DNA from: Vombatus ursinus
Lineage: Eukaryota; Chordata; Mammalia; Diprotodontia; Vombatidae
NCBI RefSeq assembly: GCF_900497805.2
Contig: NW_020954719.1
Span: 2,170,001 to 2,234,000 of the forward strand
DNA: 64,000 bases
Reading direction: 5' to 3'
In this document: piece after piece, positions 34,901 to 47,416 of the stretch
How the letters are laid out: each line of letters begins with the position of its first letter
Numbering within the stretch: position 1 is the stretch's first letter
Notes under the pieces: model-generated
Databases searched by the model: none
The model's input: the letters and a program-made list of their open reading frames with translations, nothing else
What the model was told of the DNA's origin: nothing
Position numbers and translations under genes: made by a program

Positions 34901-36215
34901 GTTAAGGAGGTGAATAGAATTTTAGAAAAGTTAGATATGGTAGACCTCTGGAGAAAACTGAATGGGAATAGAAAGGAATATACCTTTTTCTGAGTAGTAC
35001 ATGGCACCTACACAAAACTGACCCTGTATTAGGTCATAAAAACATCACAATCCAATACAGAAAGGCAGAAATATTAAATGTATCCTTTTCAGATCATGAT
35101 GCAATAAAATTTATATGTAATAAACAGCCATGGAAAGACAGACTAAAAATTAATTGGAAACTAAGTAATCTAATCCTAAAGAATGAGTGGATCAAACAAC
35201 AAATCATAGAAACAATCAATTTCATCAAAGAGAATGACAATAGTGAGACAACACACCAAAACCGATGGGATGCAGTGAAAGTAGTTCTTAGTGTAAATTT
35301 TATATCTCTAAATGTTTACGTGAATAAAAGAGAGAGATCAATGAATCAAATATGTAACTAAAAGAGCTAGAAAATTAACAAATTAAAAATCTCCAAACAT
35401 TAAATATAAAATTTGAAATTCTGAAAACAAAGGAGAGATTAATAAAATTGAAAGTAAGAAAACTATCAAACTAATTATTAAAACTAAGAGCTGGTTTTAT
35501 GAAAAAAACCAATAAAATAGATAAGCCTTTGGTTAGTTTGTTGAAAAAAAAAAGAATAAAGCCAGTATCACCAAAAATAATACCAGTACCAAAAATGGGA
35601 AAGGTGAATTCACCACCAATGAAGAGGAAATTAAAACAATAATTAGGAGCTATTTTGCCCAACTGTATGCCAATAAATCTGATAATCTCAGTGAAATGGA
35701 TGAATATTTACAAAAATATAAATTGCCCAGATTAATAGAAGAGGAAAAAAAAAACTTAACCCCATTTTAGAAAAAAAAATTTGAAGAAGTCATCAGTAAA
35801 CTCCCAAAGAAAAAATATTCAGGGCCAGATGGATTTACAAGTGAATTCTAAGAAACATTTAAGAAAATAATTAATTCCAATGCTTTGTAAACTATTTGGA
35901 AAAATAGGTGAAGAAGTCCTACCAAATTCTTTCTGCAACACAAATATGGTGCTAATATCTAAATCAGGAAGAGCCAAAACAGAGATAGAAAATTATAGAT
36001 CAATTTCTCTAATGAATATTGATGCAAAAATTTTATATAAAATTTTAGCAAAGAGATTCCAACAATTTATCAACAGGATAATACACAAACCATTTGGGAT
36101 TTATACCAGGAATGCATGGCTGCTTCAATATTAGGAAAACTACAAGCATAACTGGCCATATCAATAACAAAACTAATAGAAATCCCATGATTATCTCAAT
36201 AGAAGCTGAAAAAAG
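31960..36215 (+). mobile_element. L1 LINE, 5' part through reverse transcriptase
   Basis: Starts with an L1 5' end (GAGTCAAGATGGCAGAGTAA). The 5' UTR runs to about 32860, ORF1 spans about 32865-33790, and a spacer of about 800 bases follows. ORF2 begins inside the endonuclease at about 34570: AGVVILFSDKAKEKVYLIKR, LNIYAP and VGDPNLL (the D-N position of VGDFNT). The RT part reads [20 protein letters not shown] (35990-36050). It is cut at 36215 by a minus-strand L1 just before the AEKAFD box. The endonuclease N terminus is missing and ORF1 and ORF2 carry several stops. Confidence 0.85.
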
Positions 36216-39200
36216 TTTTATTTTTTTAACTTTTTTAAAATAATATTTTCAACACTCATTTATGTAAGATTTTGAGTTCCAAATTTTCTCTCCTTTTCTC
36301 CCCTCCCCCCCATCCTAAGACATCAAGCAATTGGATATAAGCTCTACATATACATTCATATTGAACATATTTTCACATTAGTCATATTGTAAAGAAGAAT
36401 TAGAGAGGAACCACGAGAAAGAAGAAACAAACAAAAAAAGAGAGAGCAAATAGTATGCTTTGATCTGCATTCAGACTCCATAGTTCTTTTTCTGGATGTG
36501 GATAGCATTTTCCATCATGAGTCTTTTGGAGTTTTCTTAAATCCTTGCCTTGTTAAGAAGTAAGTCTATCAAAGTTAGTGGTCTCACAATATTGCTGTTA
36601 CTGTGTACAATGGTCTCTTGGTTCTGCTCATTTCACTCAGCGTTAGTTCATGTAAGTCTTTTCGGGTTTTTCTGAAGTCTGTCTGTTCATCATTTGTTAT
36701 GAAACAATAGTATTACATTACATTACTATACCCCACCTGTTCAGCCATTCTCCAGTTGATGGGAAACCCCTCAATGTCCAATACTTGGCCTCCACAAAAA
36801 GAGCTGCTATAAATATTTTTGTACATGAGGGTCCTTTTTCCATTTTTATGATCTCTTTGGGATACAGACCTAGAAGTGGTATTGCTGCATCAAAGGGTAT
36901 GCACAATTTGGTTGCCCTTTAGGCATAGTTCCAAATTGTTCTCTAAAATGGTTGGATCAGTTCACAACTCCACCAAAAATGCATTAGTGTTCCAATTTTC
37001 TCACATCTCCAACATTTATCATTTTCCTGTTTTGTCATGTTAGCCAATCTGATGGGTGTGATGTGGTACCTTAGAGTTGTTTTGATTTGCATTTCTCTAA
37101 TCAATAGTGATTGAGAGCATTTTTTTCATATGACTATACATAGCTTTAATTTCATCTGAAAACTGCCTATTCATATCCTTTGACCATTTGTCCATTGGGG
37201 AATGACTTGTATTCTTATAAATTTGACTCAGTTCTCTATATATTTTAGAAATGAGGCCTTTATCAGAGATAACTGGCTGTAAAAATTGTTTCCAAGCTTT
37301 CTGCTTTCCTTCTAATCTTGGTTGCATTGGCTTTGTTTGTGCAAAAACTTCAATATAATGTAATCAAAATTATCCATTTTGCATTTCATAATATTCTCTA
37401 TCTCTTGTTTGGTCATAAATTCTGTCCTCCATAAATCTGACAGGTAAATTATTCCTTTCTCTCCTAGTATGCTTCTAGTATCAGCCTTTATATCTAAATC
37501 ATGTACCCATTTTCACTTTATCTTGATATAGAGTGTAAGATGTTGGTCTAGGCCTAGTTTCTGCCATATTCTTTTCCAGTTTTCCCAGCAGTTTTTGTCA
37601 GATAGTGAGTTCTTATGGCAGAAGATGGAGTCTTTGGGTTTATCAAAGAGTAGATTACTATGTTCATTGACTACTGTGTTTTGTGTGCCTAACTTATTCC
37701 ACTGATCCACCACTATATTTTTTAGCCATTACCAAGTACTTTTGATGATTGTTGCTTTATAATATGATTTAAGATCTGGTGTGGCTAGGCCTCACCTTCC
37801 CTTGAATTTTTTTTCTTAATTCCCTTGATATTCTGGACCTTTTATTCTTCCAGATGAATTTTATTATTTTTCTAGCTCTATAAAATAATTTTTTTGTTGG
37901 TTTGATTGGTATGGCACTGAATAAGTAATTAATTTAGGTAGAATTGTCATTTTTATTATATTAGCTCAGCTTAACCACAAGCAAGTAATCTTCCTGTGAA
38001 AAGTGTTTCATAATTGTGTTCGTATAGTTCCTGGGTTTGTTTTGGCAGGTAGACTCCCAAATATTATATAATGTCTACAGCAACTTTAAATGGAATTTCT
38101 CTTTTTATCTCTTGCTGTTGGGCTTTGTCAGTAATATATAGAAATGCCAATGATTTATGTCGGTTTATTTTATATCCTGCAACTTTGCTAAAGTTGTTTA
38201 TTATTTCAAGTAGTTTTTTACTTGATTCTCTAAGTATATCATCATATCATCTGCAAGGAGTGATAGCTTTGTTCTTTGCCTATTCTAATGCCTTCAATTT
38301 ATTTTTCGTCTCTTATTGCTAAAGCTACCATTTTCTAGTACCATTTTGAATAACAGTGGTGATAATGTACATCTTTGTTTCACCTCTGATCTTATTGGAA
38401 ATGCTTCTAGCTTAGTCCCATTACATATAATGCTTCCTGATGGTTTTAGATAGATGCTTCTTATCATTTTAAGGAAGACTCCATTGATTCCTATACTCTC
38501 TAGTGTTTTTAATAGGAATGAATGTTGTATTTTGTCAAAAGCTTTTTCTGCATCTATTAAGATAATTATATGATTTCTGTTAGTTTTGTTGTTGATATGG
38601 TCAATTATGCTGCTAGTTTTCCTAATATTGAACCAGATCTGCATTCCTGGTATCAATCCTACCTAATCATAGTGCATCATAGTGCATCATAACAAGTTGC
38701 TACAATGTCTTTGCTAATATTTTGTTTAAAAATTTTGCACCTGTATTCATTAGGGAAACTGGTCTATAATTTTCTTTCTCTGTTTTGGCTCTTCTGATTT
38801 TAGGTATCAGCACCATATTTGTATCATAAAAGGAATTTGGTAGGACTCCTTCAGTCTATTTTCCCAAATAGTTTATGTAGTATTGGAATTAATTATTCTT
38901 TAAATGTTGGATAGAATTCACTTGTAAATCTATCTGGCCCTGGAGATTTTTTCTAGATCTATTTTCCAGGTCATTTTTTTTCCCAATCATGTACTTTACA
39001 TTTTTTTCTGTTTTTTCATTCTTTTGATTTTGTTTGATTGATTCTTGATGTTTCATAGAGTCATTAGCTTCCCGTTGCCTAATTCAATTTTTTGGGGAAT
39101 GATTTTCTTCAGTTAGCTTTCGTACCTCCTTTTCCATTTGACCAGCTCTATTTTTTTTTTTTTATGACAAGTCAATTGGGGTTAAGTGACTTGCCCAGCG

Positions 39201-40080
39201 TCACACAGCTAGTGAGTATCATGTGTCTGAGACTGGATTTGAACTCAGGTCCTCCTGACTCAGGGTCAGTGCCTTATCCATTGTGCCACTTAGCTGCCCC
39301 CTCTTGTTTGTTTGTTTGTTTTTTATTTAATTTAATTTTTTTTCAGTTCTATTTTTTAAGGAGTTGTTTTCTTCAGTGGTTTCCCCCCTTTCCTCCCAAT
39401 TTGGCCAATTGTATTTTTAAAGGAATTGTTTTCTTCAGTCAATTTTTGTCCTTCCTTTTCTAAGCTGTTGGCTCTCTCTTGTATACCTCTAATTTCTTTT
39501 CCCAATTTTTCTTCCACTCTCTCATTTGACTTTTAAAATCCTTTTTTGAGCTCTTCCAAGAATGCTTTTTGGGCTTGAGACCAATTTATATTGCCCTTTG
39601 AGGTTTCACATGTAGGCATCATGACATTGCTGTCCTGTTCAGCGTTTATGTTTTGATCTTCCCTGTTCCCATTGTAACTTTCTGTGGTCAAGTTTCCCCT
39701 TTGCTTCTTGCTCACTTTTTTTGCCTATTTCACAGCTTTTAAAGTTGAACTTTCCTGCTGGGGCACAGGGGGCATTGTCCCAAGCTTCTTATGCTGGGAC
39801 CCAAGGGCCTGATCCCTGGCTTTGTGCTGGGTCCTCAGGTGCTGGCTGCTTGCTCGCTGGGCTAGGTTGGCCTGGCCCTACTCCCATGTGTTGTTGCCTG
39901 AATTCTGGGGCTGGTTCTCCATCTCTCAGAATATATATAGTGGGAGATGGAAGATATGTGTCAAAAGTAAGACCAAGCCTGCTGGGGAGTTGTATGAGCA
40001 AAAAGATAGCAGATTAGGCATTTTTTCCAATCCCCATGACCTCTCAAACCTGTCCACAACAGAAATGCACCAAAGATAGA
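36216..40080 (-). mobile_element. L1 LINE inserted in the plus-strand L1, internally deleted
   Basis: 3' end with poly-T at 36216. 3' UTR to about 36720; ORF2 C-terminal half and RT from there to about 38940, including MQPRLEGKQKAWKQFLQPVI (37327), [20 protein letters not shown] (38570) and [16 protein letters not shown]. At about 38944 the sequence jumps directly to ORF1 (38945-39715; start MSKKQRGNLTTESYNGNRED) and then a 5' UTR to about 40080. The ORF1 C terminus, spacer, endonuclease and early RT are therefore absent. A SINE interrupts ORF1. Confidence 0.8.
39151..39301 (-). mobile_element. marsupial tRNA-type SINE inserted in L1 ORF1
   Basis: Poly-T at 39151-39163, then GGTTAAGTGACTTGCCCAG, ACTCAGGTCCTCCTGACTC and CACTTAGCTGCCCC. 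Full-length reverse copy. No convincing flanking duplication. Confidence 0.85.
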
Positions 40081-43000
40081 GCAATTTCATCTGTTTCATG
40101 TCTAGGACACCCAGAATCCAAAAGAAGAAAACTCACTCTCCCTTCCAAACCCCCAAATCCTAAGAAATGAAATTTTACTGACCCTAAGCTCACTCAGTAC
40201 CCTTCTTCCACCTCCTCTGCTACTGGCAGAAAAGCTGCACTAACAGACCCAAAGACATGACACAAGTTTGCATCAAAACTCTGCACTCTGATTCCCCCAT
40301 TGTATTTTCAGTGCCTTGGAGACCCTGTCTTAAGACTGTGGAAGTTTGATTGGGCCTTGAAAGCCAGTTTTGCCACATCCATTCAGGAGCAAAAGCCTGC
40401 CAGGGACTGCAACTCGGAAGTATAAGTGCTACAAAATTCTGAATTGCCACTGCCAGGGAAAACAAATTCTGAACTGCTGGTGCTAGGCCAGAGAACTGAG
40501 GAACCAAGGGAGTGGGACAGGTCACTAGGAGAGGAAACTGTGCAGCACTTCACCAAGCCTGAGGAAAAGAGAACACTGGTAGGCTTGGGCCAATTCTGAC
40601 CACTCAAAAGTCAATTGGGACAGAGACCTAGACTGGTGAACTGTGAATTGCCCAGTATGGGAGGAGACTGAGATGCTTTGAAATCCAACCCCCCAAGGAA
40701 ATGACCATCAGAGGAAAAGCAGTCAGGAATTGAGCGATAAGGGAAGGGAGAAAAAAGACTGAAAATATCAAAGATTTTAGGAGGAATGAAACTCAGAAAC
40801 CTTGAACATAAACAGATAAATCTGCAGGAAAGACAGTAACAACAGAAGGAAATATAGATTCCAAATCTAGTAAAAACAAATTTAGGCATCTGTGGATAAA
40901 TGCTGCAAAATAAAGGGAAATGTTCCAACCCTTGATGAGATAGATGACTCTGTGGAATTTGAGAACATGAAACCACAACATGTTATTCTTGGGTGGTTTA
41001 AAATAGAAATGAGAATTTGAAGAGCAGAATTTATGTCCTTCACAGCAAAAATAATGAACAGAGTAGAAAAAATTTGAATATGCAATGGCAAGTCTCACCA
41101 AAGAAATAAAAGAGAGAATAATAAATTGGGAATGCAAATGCACAGAAGTGAAGGCCAGCCTAGAAGAAGAGAAGCAAAAAAACCCAAACCTACAATCTAG
41201 TAACATTAAAACCTTGAGATACCATTTTATACCCACCAGATTTACTAAAATGGTTGAAGGGAGAAGTGAATAATATTGGAGGGGATGTGGGAAAATTGGG
41301 ACACTAATTCATTGTTGGTGAAACTGTGAACTGATCCAACCATTTTGGAGAGTAATATGGAATTATGCCCAAAGAGTTATTAAACTACCTATACCCTTTA
41401 ACCCAGCAATACCACTACTAGGTCTGTTTTCAAAGATGATTAAGGAAAAAGGAAAATAACTTGTATGTTCTAAATTTTTTATAGCAGCTCTCTTTGTACT
41501 GGCAAAGAACTGGAAATTGCAGGGATGCCTATCAATTGGGGAATGTCTGAAAAAATTGTGGTATATCATTGTGATACAATACTATTGTGCTGTAAGAAAT
41601 GATGAGCTCAGTGATCTTAAAATAACTTGGAAAGACTTGCTCGAAGTAATGAAGAGCAAAATAAACAGAGCCAAGAGAGCACTGCATACAGTAATGGTAC
41701 TATTGTTTTAAGAATGATTTGAGTGAATAAGTTATTTTGGCTTTTATAAATACCCAAACTAACTATAAAGGGCATATGAAGAAAGACTCTATCTGCATCC
41801 AGAGAAAGGACTGATGAATAGAAGTATGTAAAGAATAATTTTACAAATATATACCTATTTGTGTCCAATGGTGGATGGGGGGGGGAGGCGGGAAGAGAAG
41901 GGCAGGAAAGAAGAAAAAAAAAAGAAATTTACATGATAATTTTGTTGTATATTTGAAAGGAATAACAAGTTGTGCATAGTAGATTTGCAGTTTTATAAGC
42001 AATCATCTTTTTTTATTGTACTATGTTACGGAAATGCTTGTTTTATTCTAGAAATTAAAAATAAAATAAATTTAAAAGAAGAAAATAATGCTTACTGTGC
42101 AAGCAAAACATACTGATCTCAAAGACAGGCACAGAGGTAACCTTAGGATCATAGGTTTCCCAGAGGAAAACAACAGGACAAAAAATCCCTTAATTCTATA
42201 ATGAAGGAAATAATAAAAGAGAACTACCTAGAACTTCTAAATATAGAAAATGAAATACCTGGGAAAGAATTCATAGATTGCCCTTAGGAGAAAAATAAAA
42301 CCCAAGGATGCAAACTCCAAGACACGTAATGGTTAAATTTAACAATTCAATTCAGAAACGAATTCTGCAAGCTATAGGGAGAAAGACATTCAAATACAAA
42401 GGAAGATATAATGAAATAACGTAAAACAATTCTGCACTCACTAGAAAAAGGAGGAGGAAATGGAATAATGTTTTTTGTGGAGCAATGGAGTTCAGGATGA
42501 AGTTCAGGGTCACCTCTCCTCCTTAAAAATACAGGCCAAGGATGCGTCTTCAACAATGAAGAAAAGTTTGAAACATTTTTAGAAAGATAACCAGAAGTGA
42601 AGAAAATTACTAGCCTCTCAAACACCCCCAAACAACAGAAATGTGGAAGGAGTGGATAAATGCAGCAGGCAAGAACAGTAACAGCAACAGAATGAGAACA
42701 GAGACACCAATGAGAGACTTCTTGGTATAAATATGCACCAGGAGATAGGAGTAAAGGCAGAAAACTTGTTGATAGCAGTGAAGAGGTGGACAGGAAGTAT
42801 TCTGGACAGAACCTGGCAAAACCCTTCCTACAAGCAAATGCTTTTTTTGGTGGGACTACATTACAATGTGGGAGAGTGCACAAAATGTGGGGAGGGGAAC
42901 AAAGAGAGCAGTGAATGATGCTGTGGGGTCAAATCAAAGGAGGGGAAAGTGAACTCTGTGGTCTCAGAAAGGAAAGCATCTACAGATGAATGGGTAGGGA

Positions 43001-43790
43001 GGAGAGGGGAAAGATTGAAAAGGGAGGGGAGTAGAGAAAGAAGCCTTACTTTGGAAGTGCAAGGGGGTTTCACTGATGAATGCTTCTGTGAGTGAACAGA
43101 GTTGGTTGATGAAAGAGATAAGGATTACACTGAATGAGATCTGGGGAATTCATTGCTTAAAAATTCTACTTGTCCTGGGGAGTGGGGTAGGGTTGGGTTG
43201 GAACCCCTGGGGATAATTTGTATCTGAAGGAGTGAGAGAGCAGGGACACAGGGAGGAAATTTCCTAGTAAATTTTTTAAGAAGGTCAACAAGAGAGGGTA
43301 TCAGAGCTTAGTGGTGGGTGTAATCAGGGACATGGGGCAGGAGGGGCCCTACCACAGGGCAGTGTCATCTCTGACCCCTGCAATAATTGTTATTGTTCTG
43401 GAAATGAGGCAGCATGGAAGAGGGGAATCCGTGAGGCAAGACCTACAAGGAACATTTTTAGAAAGAATTAGCTGCAAGTACCTAGAATAGATACCTTGGA
43501 AACTTTGATTGTATGAAGAATACAGAGAATTGTAGGGGTCTTGTATCAGATAATGAGGGTCTAGAGTAAACAGAAAGAGAAAATGAATAATGAAAAGAAA
43601 GAAATACTTTTAGGAAAGCCACACAAAAACAAAATAAAGAAATTAAGGAACAGGACCAGCTGAAGGAGAGGAAAAGAAGTGAGAATATCAAGTAAGAAGA
43701 AGGGATCAAGAGAAGGGGGAAAAGAGCTAGTGGGAACAAGGCCTCCTTGAAAAAAAAGATGAAAATAAAGTAATTGAAGGAACGTAATAC
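40081..43790 (+). mobile_element. older L1 family: 5' UTR, ORF1 and spacer, interrupted
   Basis: 40081-41060 is 5' UTR-like and AT-poor for the region. ORF1 begins near 41080 (MASLTKEIKERIINWECKCT, a coiled coil) and resumes after an inserted L1 3' end at 42066. It then continues GFPEENNRTKNPLIL-like (about 42150) to the ORF1 C-terminal region (about 42300-42480). From 42750 to 43790 an A- and G-rich spacer follows. Wording differs from the two L1 copies at 32 and 39 kb, so this is a separate, older family. Confidence 0.6.
41206..42065 (+). mobile_element. 5'-truncated L1 3' end inserted in older L1 ORF1
   Basis: Starts CTTGAGATACCATTTTATAC (ORF2 C-terminal coding). It continues with MQGCLSIGECLKKLWYIIVI-like sequence at 41517, the 3' UTR from about 41720, and an A-rich tail at about 42045-42065. 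The older L1 ORF1 stops just before it and resumes just after. Confidence 0.8.
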
Positions 43791-44420
43791 AGTGTTACAG
43801 CAGAAGAGGGAACTTGAACCTGAAAAGCTTCTGCACAGACAACATTAATGCATCCAGGATAAGAAGGGCAGTAGTGGAATAGGGGGGAAATCTCTTTATC
43901 ATTTTCCTCTGATGAGGGTTTGGTATCCAAGATGTATAAATTATACGTATTATATATAATATATGTATGTATATGTATGTATATATGTGTGTATGTATAT
44001 GTATGATGTGTATATGTGTGTACACAAATATATGTGTGTATATGTTTATATATATAACTAATACCTATACTCCACTCTACAATGATTCCAACTGGATATG
44101 TGGTTTTAATATAAAAGATCATATTATTAAAAAATTGGAAAAGAAACAGATCATGTACCTCTCATAGCTATGGGTAAGAGATATATTCTTAACCAAACTG
44201 GCAATAGTGGCAATTACAAAAAATAGATAACTTTGATTACTTGAAACTGAAAAATTTCTGCAAAGACAACATTAATGCATCTAAGGTAAGAAGGGTAGTG
44301 GTTGAATGGGAGAATCTTTGCCTTAAATTTCTCTTGTAAGGGTTTGGTATCCAAAATATATGAACAATGTATATGTACACACATACATATACACATATTA
44401 TATATATATCTATACACACA
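43790..44420 (+). mobile_element. L1 ORF2 segment present twice with microsatellites
   Basis: At 43812-43940 and again at 44238-44368 the same L1 ORF2 piece occurs: CTGAAAAATTTCTGCAAAGA / CTGAAAAGCTTCTGCACAGA, CAACATTAATGCATC, GGGTTTGGTATCCAA. It corresponds to the KLK.FC..N....K-to-GLISKIY region. Each copy runs into a TATG/TATA-rich simple repeat (43943-44060 and 44366-44422). Orientation is the same. Confidence 0.75.
43943..44060. repeat. TATG/TA-rich microsatellite
   Basis: Alternating ATGTATGTATATG and GTGTATATG units, about 118 bases. Confidence 0.9.
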
Positions 44421-44422
44421 CA

Positions 44423-45625
44423 TATTGTTAATCTGCAACATTTGCATATTTAACTTCCATGATTTGAAGCATTTGTGTGATTTTATTAGTAACCTCATTT
44501 TCACTTTCATGTTGGTGACTGTACACACTTGTGGCATACACAGCAGAAAAAGACTGAGAGGCATGATGCATGCAAGTTTGTGGAGTGACTGCTATCCTAC
44601 CTTCAGTGGCCTAGTTCACCTTATCATGGTAAAGAGTTTCTCATGCATTTGGAGTGTTGAAAGTGATGTCGAGACCTTGCCAGTCTCAGAGTCTTTCAGC
44701 ATGAGTGACTGAAGTCCCAGCAACCTCTCCCTTGGTTTTCAGAGGGTGGCCAAAGTAGAGAGGTTTATAGCAGTATAGTATTGTCTGAAATAAATGTTTT
44801 TGTTTTTTTAAATTGAGATGTTAGCACAAAAGGTCACATAATTCTAGGTAAGAAAAAACATTTTGCATTTTACCAATTTTATTGTGTACTGCTGTAACTG
44901 TGTTAGGAAAAATGCATATTATCAGAATTAATGTTTTGTTATAAAGAATTGTGTGCAGAAAAGTATATATTCAGCAATCTCTAGTGAAAGATTATAGTTT
45001 TTGATGGTAGCAGGGACCTAACCCCTATTTCCATACACTTTCAATGTATCAACATTCCCATTCTTTACTTTCATACTGTTTTATAGGAATGTTACACCCA
45101 CGAAAGTTGAAGATTGAGTGTATATGCGTGTGCATATACCTACAGGCAGAGTAACAGTGTTTGGAGACAAGTACTTTGAGGGAGCCATGTGATTAGAAGA
45201 GGCCCGAGGAAGCCTGCCTCATAGCAGGAAAGAGTCAGCAGAGGTATGGGAACCTGGAGGACTATATAAATATTAGCCATCCACAGTTAGGGGGTATGAT
45301 TACAGATTTTTATTATCTGAAGATTTGCATAAAGACTTGCCTTCTATCTTTATTCAAATTGTTGATAAAAATGTTGAAAAGGACAGCTTTGCAGTTACCA
45401 CAGTGTTTTATGGAGGAGGAAAAAGCTTTAGCTTTGGAATCCAAGGGACCAGGTTACAAAGACCAACTTAGCTTTTTGATATTTACTGTCAGGGCTAGTC
45501 AATTAATCTGAGTGTATTGGGAGCTCGAATTGATTATTTTAGCTTTTTTGGTCAAGGCTGGTATCTTTTCTATGAGGGTGTGGCCACTGCACATGCTACC
45601 GCTTCTTGGAACCACAAATGAGAGT
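44423..45625. other. unassigned intron sequence
   Basis: No gene or clear repeat. A region near 45125-45290 (GAGGCCCGAGGAAGCCTGCC, ACTATATAAATATTAG) is more GC-rich than its flanks but was not recognised. Confidence 0.45.
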
Positions 45626-45895
45626 TGGATGCAAGGTGTATGGCTGTGAGAGTTAGAGTATAAAGTGAGCACTACAGAATTGACACTTTTGAATTGTGGT
45701 GGTGGAGAAGACTTTTGAAAGTCCCTCGGCCAACAGGGAGGTCAAATCAGTCCATACTCAAAGAAATTAATTCAGGCTATTCACTGAAAGGTTAAATACT
45801 GAAGCTGAAGCTTAAATACTTTGGCCATATAGTGAGAAGATGGGGCTTCTTGGAAAAGACCATGATGTTGGGAAAGATTGAAGGCAAAAGGAAAA
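45626..45895 (+). mobile_element. BovB-like RTE fragment
   Basis: Matches 49915-50170 in order: GTATGGCTGTGAGAGTTAGA, TGGAGAAGACTTTTGAAAG, AGAAATTAATTCAGGCTAT, GCCATATAGTGAGAAGATGG. This is the C-terminal part of RTE ORF2, without the tail. Confidence 0.85.
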
Positions 45896-46299
45896 AAAAC
45901 CCTGCATTTAATAAACAGTAAAAGAAAAAAAAATGGGCATTTCCATATACACAAAACAGAAAAAGATGATTGCATATAGCTCAACTTTTTTAAAAAAAAG
46001 TATATAATTGAACAAGATACTCCTCCCAGGATAAGTTGATCACTTGATATCTTATTATCTTGCTGTTTAACTCAGCTTTGAATATTCAACACCTTCCCAA
46101 CTTTCTCTCCCACTTGATTAGAGGGCTGGAATAGAGAGCACCAAACTTCTCCTAAAGCTTTCCTTTATAGAGGGCATAGATCAAGACTTTCCAGGTCACT
46201 CTTCATTTTCCATCTGCATCTCTGCTTGCTTTAAACTCTATGGAACACAATTTCTTCAGTGTCCTTGCTGGTGTCATCTCGTGTCTCCTCCTCACTTCT

Positions 46300-46430
46300 A
46301 GCTTCCTTTTGTGTGTTGTCTTCCCCATTAGATTGTAAACTGTTCTTTTTCTTATTTGTATCCCCAGTGGTTAGTATACTACCTTGCACACAGTAGGCAC
46401 TTAATGCATGATTATTGAATTGATTTGAAC
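46300..46430 (+). mobile_element. L2 LINE 3' end
   Basis: TTAGATTGTAAACTGTTC, TTTGTATCCCCAGTGGTTAG, CACACAGTAGGCACTTAATG and ATTGAATTGATT follow the L2 3' consensus. Confidence 0.75.
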
Positions 46431-46539
46431 ACATTACTTCCAAACTGCCCGATGTCTCTGTTTGCTTTTGAAATTCTTTTTGTTTGCACCTGTGCATTTT
46501 CTTTTAAATATTTCAGTGACCCTCCCTTCTTTTCTTTTT

Positions 46540-46850
46540 TTGGGGCAACATTATTTTTAGACTACTTTTTCTTCAAACTTTTCCCTGCCAAACAACTGAA
46601 AAAAGAGAGAACTCTTATAATAAACAGTCATGCAAAATTTATATTCTTATAAATAAAGTCACACAAAATCAATCTACACATTGGCCATATATGAAATTGT
46701 ATGATCTCTTTCACCTGGAGTCTATCATATGTAACAAAAGGTGTTTTGTTAGGAGGTGGATGGTAGCTTGATTCATTATCTAGAAACACATTGTAGGGTT
46801 TCTTCCTACTTGTCTGTGATATCTGGGGAGTCACAGAATTCCCTTTTTGA
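46540..46850 (-). mobile_element. old L1 3' end fragment
   Basis: AGAACTCTTATAATAAACAG, AGGTGGATGGTAGCTTGATT and TGGGGAGTCACAGAATTC follow the order of the old L1 3' ends at 11.5 and 62.7 kb. Diverged. Confidence 0.5.
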
Positions 46851-46964
46851 TCAGGAAATGTTTTTCTTTTCTTTTATAGATTGTGATAGTAGCAGAACAA
46901 ATATAAAACTTATTCATAGTGTTGTAACCTCTCTGAGTTTTTACTTATTCAATGACCTCATGTT

Positions 46965-47145
46965 TCTTTCTGGATTATTGTCTTCAATCAATCAACAAAT
47001 GTTTATTAAGTGCCTATTAGATGTAAAGCACTGTGTTAGACCTTGGGGATACAAAGACAAAAGTAAAACAATCTTTGCTCTCAATGAGCTTCTATTCTAT
47101 AAAGGGAGACAACATTTATATGAATAATAAAAACAAATACAAGGA
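46965..47145 (-). mobile_element. L2-related LINE fragment
   Basis: CAACAAATGTTTATTAAGTG, AGCACTGTGTTAGACCTTGG, CTCAATGAGCTTCTATTC and AAAGGGAGACAAC: the common reverse L2 3' pattern of mammals. Confidence 0.7.
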
Positions 47146-47239
47146 AATTTCTTGTCAGAGACACTGGGGTTATCAAGAAAAATCTTATGTGGGAGTTGCA
47201 ACTTGAGCAGAGGTTTGAAGGAAACTAAAGATTCTCAGA

Positions 47240-47416
47240 CAGGGATGGAGAACCTCTAAGTCCCCAAGTATGGCCCTTTGTCTGAATCCACACTTCACAG
47301 AACAAATATCCTTAATAAAAGGATTTGTTCTGTAAAACTTGGACTCAGTAAAAAGGTCCCATCCAAGGACCTAGAAGGCCACTTGTGACCTTGAGGCCCC
47401 AGATTCCCCATCCCTG
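47240..47416. mobile_element. hAT-type palindromic MITE
   Basis: Begins CAGGGATGGAGAACCT and ends with the reverse partner (AGATTCCCCATCCCTG). The two halves are inverted copies over almost the whole 177 bases, with GAACAAAT..ATTTGTTC near the centre. An 8-base flank TTCTCAGA (47232-47239) and TTCTAAGA (47417-47424) fits the 8-base target duplication of hAT transposons. The CAGGG start also fits hAT/Charlie types. It has no coding capacity. Confidence 0.8.

Noticed and set aside
42347-42883. 178-residue minus-strand frame
   Set aside because: Antisense to an old L1 ORF1; no conserved motif.
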